From Terriglobia bacterium (GTDB lineage Bacteria > Acidobacteriota > Terriglobia > JAJPHL01), in contig JAJPHL010000068.1 in NCBI GenBank assembly GCA_021325275.1, positions 1-64,000 on the forward strand: DNA of 64,000 nucleotides, given 5' to 3'. Positions 45,444 to 52,776 of the stretch are shown here, in pieces. The translations under genes were made by a program, and so were the position numbers. Positions within the stretch are counted from its first letter, which is position 1; every line of letters starts with the position of its first letter. Under the pieces are notes generated by a model that made no database searches, was not told the origin of the DNA, and saw only the letters and a program-made list of their open reading frames with translations.

Positions 45444-46529
45444 ATGCCCGACGACACCGAACTCACCGACCGCGTTGTGATCACCTCGAGCGACGTCGCG
45501 TCGGCGCCTGCGGCTGACGCTCCGCCGTCCGTGCCCGCGCCGCCACCTCCGGCGCGTATTCCTTGGTGGGCCGCGACCATCGCTTCGGTGCTGGCGATTT
45601 GTCTTCCCCTGTTGTGCCTGTTTGCCTTGGCAATGCGCATCGCGATGCGGCAGCGTAGCGCTCTGCTTCGCGCCCGATGGAACGCGTTGCTGGGTACGCT
45701 GCTGATCGCCAGCGGACTGGCGACCTCGCTCGGCGCCGGTTACGTTTTCGTGTTGCGCACCGCGCGTCGTCAGGTGAATACGCCGGTCGTGCTGGGACTG
45801 TTGTCCCACGATTGGAGCGATTCGTTTCCGGAATTGCCCGTGGCGCAACCGATGACGCCGCAGGACCTCGTGGCGCGCATGAAGCCGCTGATTTTTATCG
45901 CCATGCCCGATCCCGGCGGCGTGCTGCTGAACGAAGCGTATCTGGCCACGGGACCGCTGGGAGCCGCCGTCATGTTGATGGCCGACGATCAAGGATATTT
46001 GCTGGCGACCAATCGCCACGTCGCCGAAGTGCCGGGCTTCGGATTCATCGGAAATAAAGATCGCTTGCTGGTGATTTCCAGCCAAGGCAGCACGGCGTTT
46101 GCCGAGATCGTGGCGCGCCATCAAAACATGGATCTCGCGTTATTGTGGGTGCCGCGTCACGGCGGCAGCGCGCGTTTCCGTCAACCGATTACGCGATACT
46201 CGAAGATCGCCGTGGGCAGTCCGGTGTTTGTGATCGGCCATCCGCAGCGCCTTTTCTTCACGCTGAGCAGCGGGCTGGTGTCGCGCTTGGGCGGAGATAA
46301 TACGGTGCAGCTTTCCGCGCCGATCAGCCCCGGCAACAGCGGAGGACCGGCGTATGATAGCTTGGGTAATCTGGTCGGCGTTGTGACGTTTACAGTGGAT
46401 AAAGAAATCACGCCCAACGCGGAGAATTTGAATTTTGCCACGCGCGCCGACGCTTTTTTGTCGGAAGATGGATGGACTTTCCGGGACGACGGGAAAATGA
46501 TTTTGAAGAGATTCATTCAAGCAAATTAA
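45444..46529 (+). CDS. membrane-anchored trypsin-like serine protease
   Basis: A 361-residue protein with a Pro/Ala-rich cytoplasmic N-terminus, two membrane helices (about 42-66 and 81-104) and a chymotrypsin/HtrA-like protease domain. The triad is His192 (LATNRHVAE), Asp230 (NMDLALL) and Ser299 (ISPGNSGGPAYD). There is no PDZ domain, unlike DegP/DegS. First gene of the ubiquitin-like operon, 29 bases before the ubiquitin-like gene; it could process a component or act as an effector on conjugated targets. With two helices between N-terminus and domain, the protease is probably on the same side as its N-terminus, but topology is not certain. Confidence 0.85.
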   Translation: MPDDTELTDRVVITSSDVASAPAADAPPSVPAPPPPARIPWWAATIASVLAICLPLLCLFALAMRIAMRQRSALLRARWNALLGTLLIASGLATSLGAGYVFVLRTARRQVNTPVVLGLLSHDWSDSFPELPVAQPMTPQDLVARMKPLIFIAMPDPGGVLLNEAYLATGPLGAAVMLMADDQGYLLATNRHVAEVPGFGFIGNKDRLLVISSQGSTAFAEIVARHQNMDLALLWVPRHGGSARFRQPITRYSKIAVGSPVFVIGHPQRLFFTLSSGLVSRLGGDNTVQLSAPISPGNSGGPAYDSLGNLVGVVTFTVDKEITPNAENLNFATRADAFLSEDGWTFRDDGKMILKRFIQAN

Positions 46530-46558
46530 GCTTTCATCGCAGGACTAGGAACTCCCTC

Positions 46559-46843
46559 ATGGCTTCGATCAACGTTACCGTTTACGACTCCACGGAAAAT
46601 AAGCGCGTCCCGGTGGAACTGCCCGACGACGCGCCGGCGAATCGCATCATCGCCGTTCTTATCGACAAACTCCAACTCCCCAAGACCGGTCCCGATGGCG
46701 CGCCGCTCAGCTACAAGTTTCATCACAAGAATTCCGGCCGGCAGATTCAGGATTCACAAACACTGAATGCGTCCGGCGTGAAAGAAGGCGATATTCTCCG
46801 GTTGCAACCTGAAATCACTGCCGGCGCCGCGAGGGAGAACTAA
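46559..46843 (+). CDS. ubiquitin-like protein
   Basis: A 94-residue protein with the beta-grasp pattern of ubiquitin-like folds: strand INVTVYDS, strand RVPVELPDD, helix ANRIIAVLIDKLQLP, strand LSYKFHHKN, then GRQIQDSQTLNASGVKEGDILRL, which mirrors the R-x-L-x-D-x-x-T-L-x-x-x-G-V-x-x-G-D-x-L segment of ubiquitin relatives such as YukD (quoted here in two halves of one continuous segment). The C-terminus is GAAREN with no terminal Gly-Gly; the last Gly is five residues from the end. AGGA lies eight bases before the ATG, which excludes the longer open frame. The E1-like gene follows after two bases, so this is the probable modifier of the system. Confidence 0.82.
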   Translation: MASINVTVYDSTENKRVPVELPDDAPANRIIAVLIDKLQLPKTGPDGAPLSYKFHHKNSGRQIQDSQTLNASGVKEGDILRLQPEITAGAAREN

Positions 46844-46845
46844 AG

Positions 46846-48033
46846 ATGGGCGGCGGCCCGCTCCAAGTGCTGGAAAGCGAGTTGGCAGAAGACCGTTTCA
46901 GCCGCTTTCGCCTGATCTCGTGGTGGGATCAGGAACGAATCCGCGCCGCCAAAGTTGTGGTGGTGGGCGCGGGCGCGCTGGGCAACGAAATTCTCAAGAA
47001 CCTCGCGCTGCTGGGATTTGAACGCGTGGTCATCGTGGATATCGATCGCATCGAGGAATCGAATTTGTCGCGCGCCGTGTTGTATCGCGATCACGATGTC
47101 GGCCGCTTCAAGGCGGAAGCCGCGGCGGACGCCTATCGCGTGCTTTATGACCGCGCGACTCCGGTGGCGCTGCCGAAAAACATTTTGTACGAAGTGGGAC
47201 TGGGTTTATTCCGCTGGGCCGACTTGATCATCGCGGGACTCGACAATCGCGAGGCGCGCTGGTGGATCAATCGATGCGCGTGGAAAACGGATCGTCCGTG
47301 GATCGACGGAGCGATCGAAGGACTGCGCGGCGTGGCGCGCGTCTTTCTTCCCGGGCGTCCGCCGTGCTACGAATGCACGCTGAGCGAAGTGGATTGGCAA
47401 ATCCTCAACCGTCGACTCTCGTGCAGTTTGCTCACGCGCGAGGAAATGCAATCCGGCAAGGTGCCCACCACGCCGACCACCGCCGCGGTGATCGCCGGCA
47501 TCGAAGTGCAGGAAGGATTGAAGCTGATCCACGGATTGCCGGTGCTGCAGAGCAAGGGATACGTCTTCGACGGCGTCGAGCATACCTCGTACGTGGTGGA
47601 GTACACCGAAAACAGCGAGTGCATGAGTCATGAAGTGTGCGCGCGCGTCGTGCCGATAAAAGTTCCTTCGTGGGAGATGACGCTCGCGGGATTGCACGCC
47701 GCGGCGCGCCACGAATTGCGTTCGAACGAAGTGGTTTTGGAGTTCAGCCGCGACATCGTGCACAAGTTGGTTTGCCCGCCGTGCGGCGCGGAAGAAGAAC
47801 TGTTCGCGCCGGTTGGGACCGTCGGCGCGGAACGGGCCCGCTGCCCGAAATGCGGAGGCCCGCGCGGCGTCACGGCGATTCATAGCTTTTCCGGCGCCGA
47901 AACGTTCGGCCATCGCAAACTGAGCGATCTTGGATTGCCGCTCTGGGACATGTTCACCGCGCGCTCGGCGACCGAAGAAATCGCCTTTGTGATGGACGGC
48001 GACGAAGCGCGCGTGCTCGGGAGGCCGCAATGA
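46846..48033 (+). CDS. E1-like ThiF-family adenylating enzyme
   Basis: A 395-residue Rossmann-fold enzyme expected to adenylate the C-terminus of the ubiquitin-like protein. Gly-rich motif VVVVGAGALGNEILKNL at 37-53, VDIDRIEESNLSRAVLYR (ATP-binding Asp, Asn and Arg finger, 64-81) and AGLDNREARWWINR. The crossover region has CYEC (174-177) and Cys193 in RRLSCSLLTREEM, followed by VPTTPTTAAVIAGIEVQEG as in E1 relatives; Cys193 is a candidate thioester Cys. The C-terminal third adds a zinc ribbon (CPPC 310-313, CPKC 333-336). Two bases downstream of the ubiquitin-like gene and overlapping the JAMM gene by ATGA. MoeB/ThiF roles in sulfur transfer are less likely in this context. Confidence 0.9.
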   Translation: MGGGPLQVLESELAEDRFSRFRLISWWDQERIRAAKVVVVGAGALGNEILKNLALLGFERVVIVDIDRIEESNLSRAVLYRDHDVGRFKAEAAADAYRVLYDRATPVALPKNILYEVGLGLFRWADLIIAGLDNREARWWINRCAWKTDRPWIDGAIEGLRGVARVFLPGRPPCYECTLSEVDWQILNRRLSCSLLTREEMQSGKVPTTPTTAAVIAGIEVQEGLKLIHGLPVLQSKGYVFDGVEHTSYVVEYTENSECMSHEVCARVVPIKVPSWEMTLAGLHAAARHELRSNEVVLEFSRDIVHKLVCPPCGAEEELFAPVGTVGAERARCPKCGGPRGVTAIHSFSGAETFGHRKLSDLGLPLWDMFTARSATEEIAFVMDGDEARVLGRPQ

Positions 48034-48836
48034 AGCGGCCGAAAAACGGAAACCCGGTGAAAATCGATTCGCGCATCGAGATCGGCCTGCACATTGTGCG
48101 CGAAATCCGCAGACACGCGCAGTCCTCGATGAGCGCGGAAATCTGCGGCGTGCTGATCGGCAAAGTAGACGGCAAGACCACGGTGATTGAAGCGTGCATC
48201 GCCGGCGAGAACGCCGCGCAGGGCGGTAGTCACGTGACGTTCACGCAAGACACTTGGACCCACATCTACAACATCAAAGATAAAAAGTATCCCGACGATC
48301 GCATTGTCGGCTGGTATCACTCGCATCCCGGCTTCGGCATTTTTCTCTCGGAGCACGATACGTTCATCCACAAGAATTTCTTCTCCGACCCGAGCCAAGT
48401 GGCATGGGTCTACGATCCGCACAGCGACGAAGAAGGATGTTTCGCTTGGAAGAGCGGGGAAATCGTGCGCGTGCCGGAGATTGTCTTGCGCGACGATCCG
48501 GGCGCGGACATCGGATCTCCCAAGAAGGAATCGTCGAAGAAAGAATCGAAGAAAAAAGAGCGCGCCGCCGAGACCGCCGAGGCGCACGATGAAAAAAGTC
48601 CTTGGCCGGATGAGCCGCCGCGAAGCGGATCGCGCGCCGCGCGCGTGATTGGCTTGACGCTCTCGCATCTCGCGGCGATTGTGCTCGGCTTTATTCTGTG
48701 CTGGTTGCTGATCACGCAAGTTCTGCTGGCGCCGCGCGCGTATCAACCGCCGCATTCCCAGGCGCCGCGGCTGCCGGCGCCCCAAGCGACGCCCAGGGCT
48801 CCGGCCGTCACTTCAACTGAAGGGAGTACGGCATGA
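48030..48836 (+). CDS. JAMM (Mov34/MPN) metalloprotease with C-terminal membrane anchor
   Basis: A 268-residue predicted isopeptidase. The JAMM metal site is complete: Glu37 (SAEICGVLIG), His97 and His99, Ser107 and Asp110 in GWYHSHPGFGIFLSEHD. Residues ~160-215 are a charged linker rich in Lys/Glu/Ser; a single membrane helix follows (about 222-243, LAAIVLGFILCWLLITQVLL) and a short Pro-rich tail. In ubiquitin systems such enzymes remove or process the modifier; here it could also trim the non-Gly tail of the modifier. Overlaps both neighbours by ATGA. Confidence 0.92.
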   Translation: MKRPKNGNPVKIDSRIEIGLHIVREIRRHAQSSMSAEICGVLIGKVDGKTTVIEACIAGENAAQGGSHVTFTQDTWTHIYNIKDKKYPDDRIVGWYHSHPGFGIFLSEHDTFIHKNFFSDPSQVAWVYDPHSDEEGCFAWKSGEIVRVPEIVLRDDPGADIGSPKKESSKKESKKKERAAETAEAHDEKSPWPDEPPRSGSRAARVIGLTLSHLAAIVLGFILCWLLITQVLLAPRAYQPPHSQAPRLPAPQATPRAPAVTSTEGSTA

Positions 48837-49930
48837 GTGACGATCCGCAAACTCCCGAAGGCGGCGTCCCCTCGGCGGAGACGAAGTACCCCGACGCCGG
48901 CAATCGAATCCGCATCACGCTCGACGACCTGAACAATGTCGCGACGCCCGAAGTTTCTTCCCAAGGGTACGGCACCGTCGGTGAATCTCCGCTGCCGGAA
49001 GTGGCCGCCGATCCATCGAAGGGCAGCATTTTCCTGAAGTCGTGGTGTTACCTGGGACTCGCGGGACTCGGCGGATCGCTGGTGGCGTGGGCGATTTGCG
49101 AGCCGCGTTTCCGCGACGCCGGACGTCCCACGTGGGCTAACGTCATCTTGATTCCGCTGATGGTTGTGCTGTCGTGCGTTGGCTTCGGCGTGGCCGAGAG
49201 CATCGCCGAACGCTCGCCGCGCAAGGCCGCGATTCGCGGCGCGATGGCGCTGGCCATCGGCACCGTGCTTGGTTTCTTCTTCGACTTCGTCGCCAACATC
49301 ATTTTCACGATCGGACTCTCCGTGTTGTTCCAGGCCGGCTCGGTGGTGGACCAGCACAACGCCGGCCTATGGTTCATCCGATCGATCGCCTGGGTGGTTT
49401 TCGGAATTTCGGGCGGCGTGGTGTACGGACTTGTGGGGCAATCGGGAAAGCGCTGCCTGTTTGGCATCGCCGGCGGCATGTTGGGCGCAGGTCTCGGTGG
49501 ACTTTGCTTCGATCCCATCGCGATTTTCACGGGCGGTGCGGCGCTCAGCCGTGCGGTGGGACTCGGCCTGTTTGGTCTCGCCACCGGTGTGGCCATCGGC
49601 TTAGTGGAAAGCGCGTTGAAAGATCGCTGGATTTACGTGGCCGGCGGGCCGCTGGCCGGAAAGCAATTCATTTTGTACAAACAGCTCACCACCATCGGCA
49701 GCGATCAATCGTGCGATATCTATTTGTTCAAAGACCCCAGCATTCAGCCGCGTCACGCCGTGATTGAACTGCGCGGATCGCGCGTGTTGGTGCACGCGTC
49801 GGGCCCGGTGGCGGTGCAAGGCCGCCCCATTTCAAGCGGCACGCGCATGGATTATCTGGAGTCCGGCAACTCCATGCAAATCGGGCGATACCAGTTTGTG
49901 TATCGGGATCGGGAGCGGTCCCGCAGATGA
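48833..49930 (+). CDS. polytopic membrane protein with C-terminal FHA domain
   Basis: A 365-residue protein: a soluble acidic N-terminus of ~65 residues, about six to eight Gly-rich membrane helices (70-270) and a C-terminal FHA domain (about 280-360) with the hallmark TTIGSDQSCDIYL and PSIQPRHAVIE. FHA domains bind phosphothreonine, so this is a possible docking point at the membrane that depends on a Ser/Thr kinase. No kinase gene is in the window. It overlaps the JAMM and RING genes by ATGA, so it is part of the same operon. Confidence 0.85.
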   Translation: MSDDPQTPEGGVPSAETKYPDAGNRIRITLDDLNNVATPEVSSQGYGTVGESPLPEVAADPSKGSIFLKSWCYLGLAGLGGSLVAWAICEPRFRDAGRPTWANVILIPLMVVLSCVGFGVAESIAERSPRKAAIRGAMALAIGTVLGFFFDFVANIIFTIGLSVLFQAGSVVDQHNAGLWFIRSIAWVVFGISGGVVYGLVGQSGKRCLFGIAGGMLGAGLGGLCFDPIAIFTGGAALSRAVGLGLFGLATGVAIGLVESALKDRWIYVAGGPLAGKQFILYKQLTTIGSDQSCDIYLFKDPSIQPRHAVIELRGSRVLVHASGPVAVQGRPISSGTRMDYLESGNSMQIGRYQFVYRDRERSRR

Positions 49931-50562
49931 CGGCTTGTCCCTACTGCACGGCGGCGATCAACGCGGAAGACGCGCGCCACGATTGTCCCACCTGCGGCGT
50001 GGCGCATCACGCCGAGTGCTGGGAGGAAAACGGCGGATGCACGGTGTTTGGATGCGCGTCCGCGCCGGGAGATTCTCCCGCGGTCACGGTGGCCGCGTCC
50101 GATTTAGCCGCTTTGCCGCTGTCGTCACCTCTGTCGTCAACGCGCTTCGCGCCCGCGGCCGAGCCGCAGCCGGCGGTGGCGCCGCCGCCGATGCCAGGAA
50201 GCGAGCTCAGCGGCACGCCGCCTCCTCCGCCGCCCGACGCCGAGCGCGTGACCCATTTTTCATTCGGCGGATACAATCCGCCCGCGCCGCCGCCCATTTT
50301 TCGACCCGTTCCCTTGCCGATGCCGGCCATGATTTCGGTTTCCTTTACGCCGCCGAAAAACCGCGTGACTTATGTTTTGCTGGGTGTATTCTTGGGATAT
50401 TTCGGCGCCCACAACTTCTACGCCGGATACAAAGGGCGCGCGCTGAGCCAACTGTGCATTACGATTTGCAGTTTTTTTCTGGGGTCGGTGGTTGCATGGA
50501 TTTGGGCGCTCGTGGAAGTTTGCATGGTCGATCGCGACGCCAACAATGTCCTGATGGATTAG
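49927..50562 (+). CDS. prokaryotic RING-finger protein fused to a TM2 membrane domain
   Basis: A 211-residue protein. The N-terminus is a treble-clef RING-like finger with ligands Cys4, Cys7, Cys20, Cys23, His27/His28, Cys31, Cys38 and Cys43 (TACPYCTAA, HDCPTCGVAHHAECWEEN, GCTVFGC), the pattern of the bacterial RING finger family found with ubiquitin-like genes. A long Pro/Ala linker (50-140) leads to a TM2 domain (KNRVTYVLLGVFLGYFGAHN onwards, two helices). By analogy with eukaryotic RING proteins it may act as an E3-like adaptor that places the E2 at the membrane. Its ATG overlaps the FHA gene; the operon context supports the reading. Confidence 0.87.
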   Translation: MTACPYCTAAINAEDARHDCPTCGVAHHAECWEENGGCTVFGCASAPGDSPAVTVAASDLAALPLSSPLSSTRFAPAAEPQPAVAPPPMPGSELSGTPPPPPPDAERVTHFSFGGYNPPAPPPIFRPVPLPMPAMISVSFTPPKNRVTYVLLGVFLGYFGAHNFYAGYKGRALSQLCITICSFFLGSVVAWIWALVEVCMVDRDANNVLMD

Positions 50563-50571
50563 GAGGCCTTC

Positions 50572-51249
50572 GTGAATTATTTTGTGAAGCGCGGCGAACA
50601 GGAATTTGGACCGTATACGTTAGCCGATCTCCAGAAGTATGTGGCGAGCGGCAACATCAAACCCAGCGAAATGGCGCGCAGCGAAGGACTCGACCAATGG
50701 GTGACGGTGGAGCAGATCATCGGCAACATTCCGGCGTCGCCTCCGCCCACCAGTTACGGGAGCGTGCCCAGCTACGCCGTTCCCGGCGGCCCGCAAGCCG
50801 CAGCCTCCGCGTATCCCACTCCTCCGGGACTCCACTGGGGGCTGGTGTTGCTATTCACGTTCTTAACGTGCGGACTGTTCAGTTTTGTCTGGCTCTTCAT
50901 TGAAGCCGGGTTCGTCCAAAAACTGCGAACCAGCAGCAAGCCGATGATGTTCTACGCCATCGGGATTCCCTTAGTGTTTGTGGCCAGTTTTGCTCGGGGC
51001 GCGGCGAACGGCATACAAGCAAACGCGGCAGACGGTCTGTTTAGCCTGATCGAACTGGCCGGCGCGGTGGTGATGGTCGTGGCCCACTTCAGCATGAAGA
51101 ACGCGCTGGAGGAACATTACAACGGCCCCGAGAATATCAACCTGCAATTGAGCGGTGTGATGGTGTTCTTTTTCAGCTTCCTGTACTTTCAGTATCACTT
51201 CATGCGCATTCGCACCTGGAAAACGACAGGATTGCTGGAACCGCAATAG
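50572..51249 (+). CDS. GYF-domain membrane protein
   Basis: A 225-residue protein with an N-terminal GYF_2-type domain (about 1-52, FVKRGEQEFGPYTLADLQKY, with the W of QWVTVEQI), a short Pro-rich linker and four to five membrane helices similar to DUF4234-type proteins. GYF domains bind proline-rich peptides; its neighbours (RING protein, protease and JAMM protein) all have Pro-rich linkers, so it may hold them together. It begins with GTG preceded by a perfect AGGAGG five bases upstream (50561-50566). Confidence 0.82.
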   Translation: MNYFVKRGEQEFGPYTLADLQKYVASGNIKPSEMARSEGLDQWVTVEQIIGNIPASPPPTSYGSVPSYAVPGGPQAAASAYPTPPGLHWGLVLLFTFLTCGLFSFVWLFIEAGFVQKLRTSSKPMMFYAIGIPLVFVASFARGAANGIQANAADGLFSLIELAGAVVMVVAHFSMKNALEEHYNGPENINLQLSGVMVFFFSFLYFQYHFMRIRTWKTTGLLEPQ

Positions 51250-51262
51250 GAGTTCCGCAGAG

Positions 51263-51673
51263 ATGATGACGCCACTGGAATCACCGAGGGTTCAGGCGCT
51301 GATCGCGTTGTCGGCCGCGGCATTCGCGGCGGTGATCTTGCGCGTTTTTCCGCCCTCGATGTATTCGTTTTATCCGCGGTGTCCGATTCACGAATGGTTC
51401 GGCGTTTTGTGTCCCGGATGCGGTGGAACGCACGCACTCGCCGCGCTGGCCGTGGGCGATTGGCGGGAAGCGTGGCGCGACAACGCGCTCGTGACACTGT
51501 CGGCGGTGTTCGCCGTGTTCCCGCTGTGCTTTGCGGTCCGCTGGAATCGCTGGCCGGCTTTCCTGGCAGCGCCCCGCGTGTCTCCCCTGGCGATCCGGTG
51601 GGCCTTGACGGCGGCCATGTTGTTCGCCGCCGCACGCAATCTCGACGCGCACGTCGCAAGGATGTTACGCTAA
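51263..51673 (+). CDS. DUF2752 membrane protein
   Basis: A 136-residue protein with about three membrane helices and the DUF2752 signature YPRCPIHEWFGVLCPGCGGTHA split across residues ~33-58 (CPxCGGTHA is diagnostic; the quoted stretch is the conserved face). The function of the family is unknown. It sits 13 bases after the GYF gene and four bases before the E2-like gene. DUF2752 genes often accompany TM2 and GYF membrane genes in envelope-related operons, so it may be a structural part of the complex. Confidence 0.82.
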   Translation: MMTPLESPRVQALIALSAAAFAAVILRVFPPSMYSFYPRCPIHEWFGVLCPGCGGTHALAALAVGDWREAWRDNALVTLSAVFAVFPLCFAVRWNRWPAFLAAPRVSPLAIRWALTAAMLFAAARNLDAHVARMLR

Positions 51674-51677
51674 CCCG

Positions 51678-52274
51678 ATGATGTCACCGCGAGTCCGGCG
51701 CTTGGCTCAAGACTATCAGCGCCTACAAGTACGCTTTGCCGATTGGCCGCCGATCCGCATCACCGGAACCGCCGGGTTGCCGCCGGAAGTTTATCGCGTG
51801 ACGTACGCGTTGCGCGGATTATACGTCGACCCCACGGGACAGATTCTGGCGCGCGAAGAACACGTGTTGGAAATCAATTTAAGCCTGGGATATCCGAAAC
51901 GCGCGCCGCAATGCCGGATGATCACCCCGATTTTTCACCCAAATTTCGACGACGTCACCGTGTGTACCGGCGATTTTTGGGCGGCGTCGGAACAATTGGA
52001 CGACCTAATCATCCGCATCGGCCGGATGATTGCGTATCAGGAGTACAACACGAAGAGTCCCTTGAATGGATTGGCGGCGCGCTGGGCGGCGGAGCATCCG
52101 CAATTTGTTCCCGTGGATCCACGCGAGATCGCGCCGCCGCTGATCGAGCGGGCCGACATGGAAGCGCACGCCGCCGTGCAAGTTGCACCAGCGCCCGTCG
52201 CTGAACCGGCGCCGGTGCCGGCGGAACTCCCCAGTTCCGATCCATGGTCCGCGCCGATTGTCGTTTCCGAGTAG
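51678..52274 (+). CDS. E2-like ubiquitin-conjugating (UBC fold) protein
   Basis: A 198-residue protein whose first ~150 residues follow the UBC fold: helix PRVRRLAQDYQRLQ, strands to VLEINLSLGYP, the Pro flap YPKRAPQCRMITP, the HPN motif at 87-89 and a candidate catalytic Cys96 in DDVTVCTGDFW, nine residues after the His (ten in eukaryotic E2s). The C-terminal helix region YNTKSPLNGLAARWAAEHP matches the PLN/A motif of E2s. A Pro/Ala/Val tail follows. It would accept the modifier from the E1-like protein. Retention of both HPN and Cys argues for an active thioester enzyme. The ATG at 51678 or 51681 are equivalent starts. Confidence 0.85.
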   Translation: MMSPRVRRLAQDYQRLQVRFADWPPIRITGTAGLPPEVYRVTYALRGLYVDPTGQILAREEHVLEINLSLGYPKRAPQCRMITPIFHPNFDDVTVCTGDFWAASEQLDDLIIRIGRMIAYQEYNTKSPLNGLAARWAAEHPQFVPVDPREIAPPLIERADMEAHAAVQVAPAPVAEPAPVPAELPSSDPWSAPIVVSE

Positions 52275-52293
52275 CGTTAGGAAGGCGCGTCCG

Positions 52294-52776
52294 ATGACAA
52301 GCCCCTTTTCGACGATCCCGGAACCCGATCCCAATTTCCGCCTGATTCCAGGGCTTCGGCAATCACTACTGAACTTTGCGATGGCCAACGCATCTTGCTG
52401 GATCGTGCTGGTCGTCCATGCAGGGTTTCGCGTTCCGTGGCGAGCCCTTGCGTTTCCCTATGCTGTTTTCGCGACGACTACTTTCCTGTCTCTTCCCATC
52501 ATCCAATGGGGCCGCCAGCGGCTTCTTCGCGGGTACGTCGGCACGTTCTCTCTAGTATTCGCCGGATATTTTACGCTGGGCTTTGTTCAGTTCGTGTACT
52601 TTTCCTGGCGCCTCGGTTTCGAGACTTTTCTCGAAGCTTCTCGGATCGCGTTGTTTGCGCCGGTTGTGGCCGCCTCATCTTTCGCCGGCTATTGGGTGTT
52701 TCCGAAGGTTGCGCCCGAGATGTTCCGGACTCTGCAGGCCCGTCGAAAAGCAGGGGCCGGAAACTCCCGGCCCTGA
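52294..52776 (+). CDS. hypothetical membrane protein
   Basis: A 160-residue protein with about four membrane helices (SCWIVLVVHAGF, YAVFATTTFLSLPII, TFSLVFAGYFTLGFVQFVYF, VVAASSFAGYWVF) and a basic C-terminus. No family is recognised. It starts 19 bases after the E2-like gene and its stop overlaps the next start as TGATG, so it belongs to the same transcription unit and may be an accessory membrane part of the conjugation system. Confidence 0.65.
   Translation: MTSPFSTIPEPDPNFRLIPGLRQSLLNFAMANASCWIVLVVHAGFRVPWRALAFPYAVFATTTFLSLPIIQWGRQRLLRGYVGTFSLVFAGYFTLGFVQFVYFSWRLGFETFLEASRIALFAPVVAASSFAGYWVFPKVAPEMFRTLQARRKAGAGNSRP

Noticed and set aside
46846-48033. ThiF-family gene as a MoeB or ThiF for molybdopterin or thiamine synthesis
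   Set aside because: No moa or thi genes are nearby; the neighbours are a ubiquitin-like gene, a JAMM gene, a RING gene and an E2-like gene.
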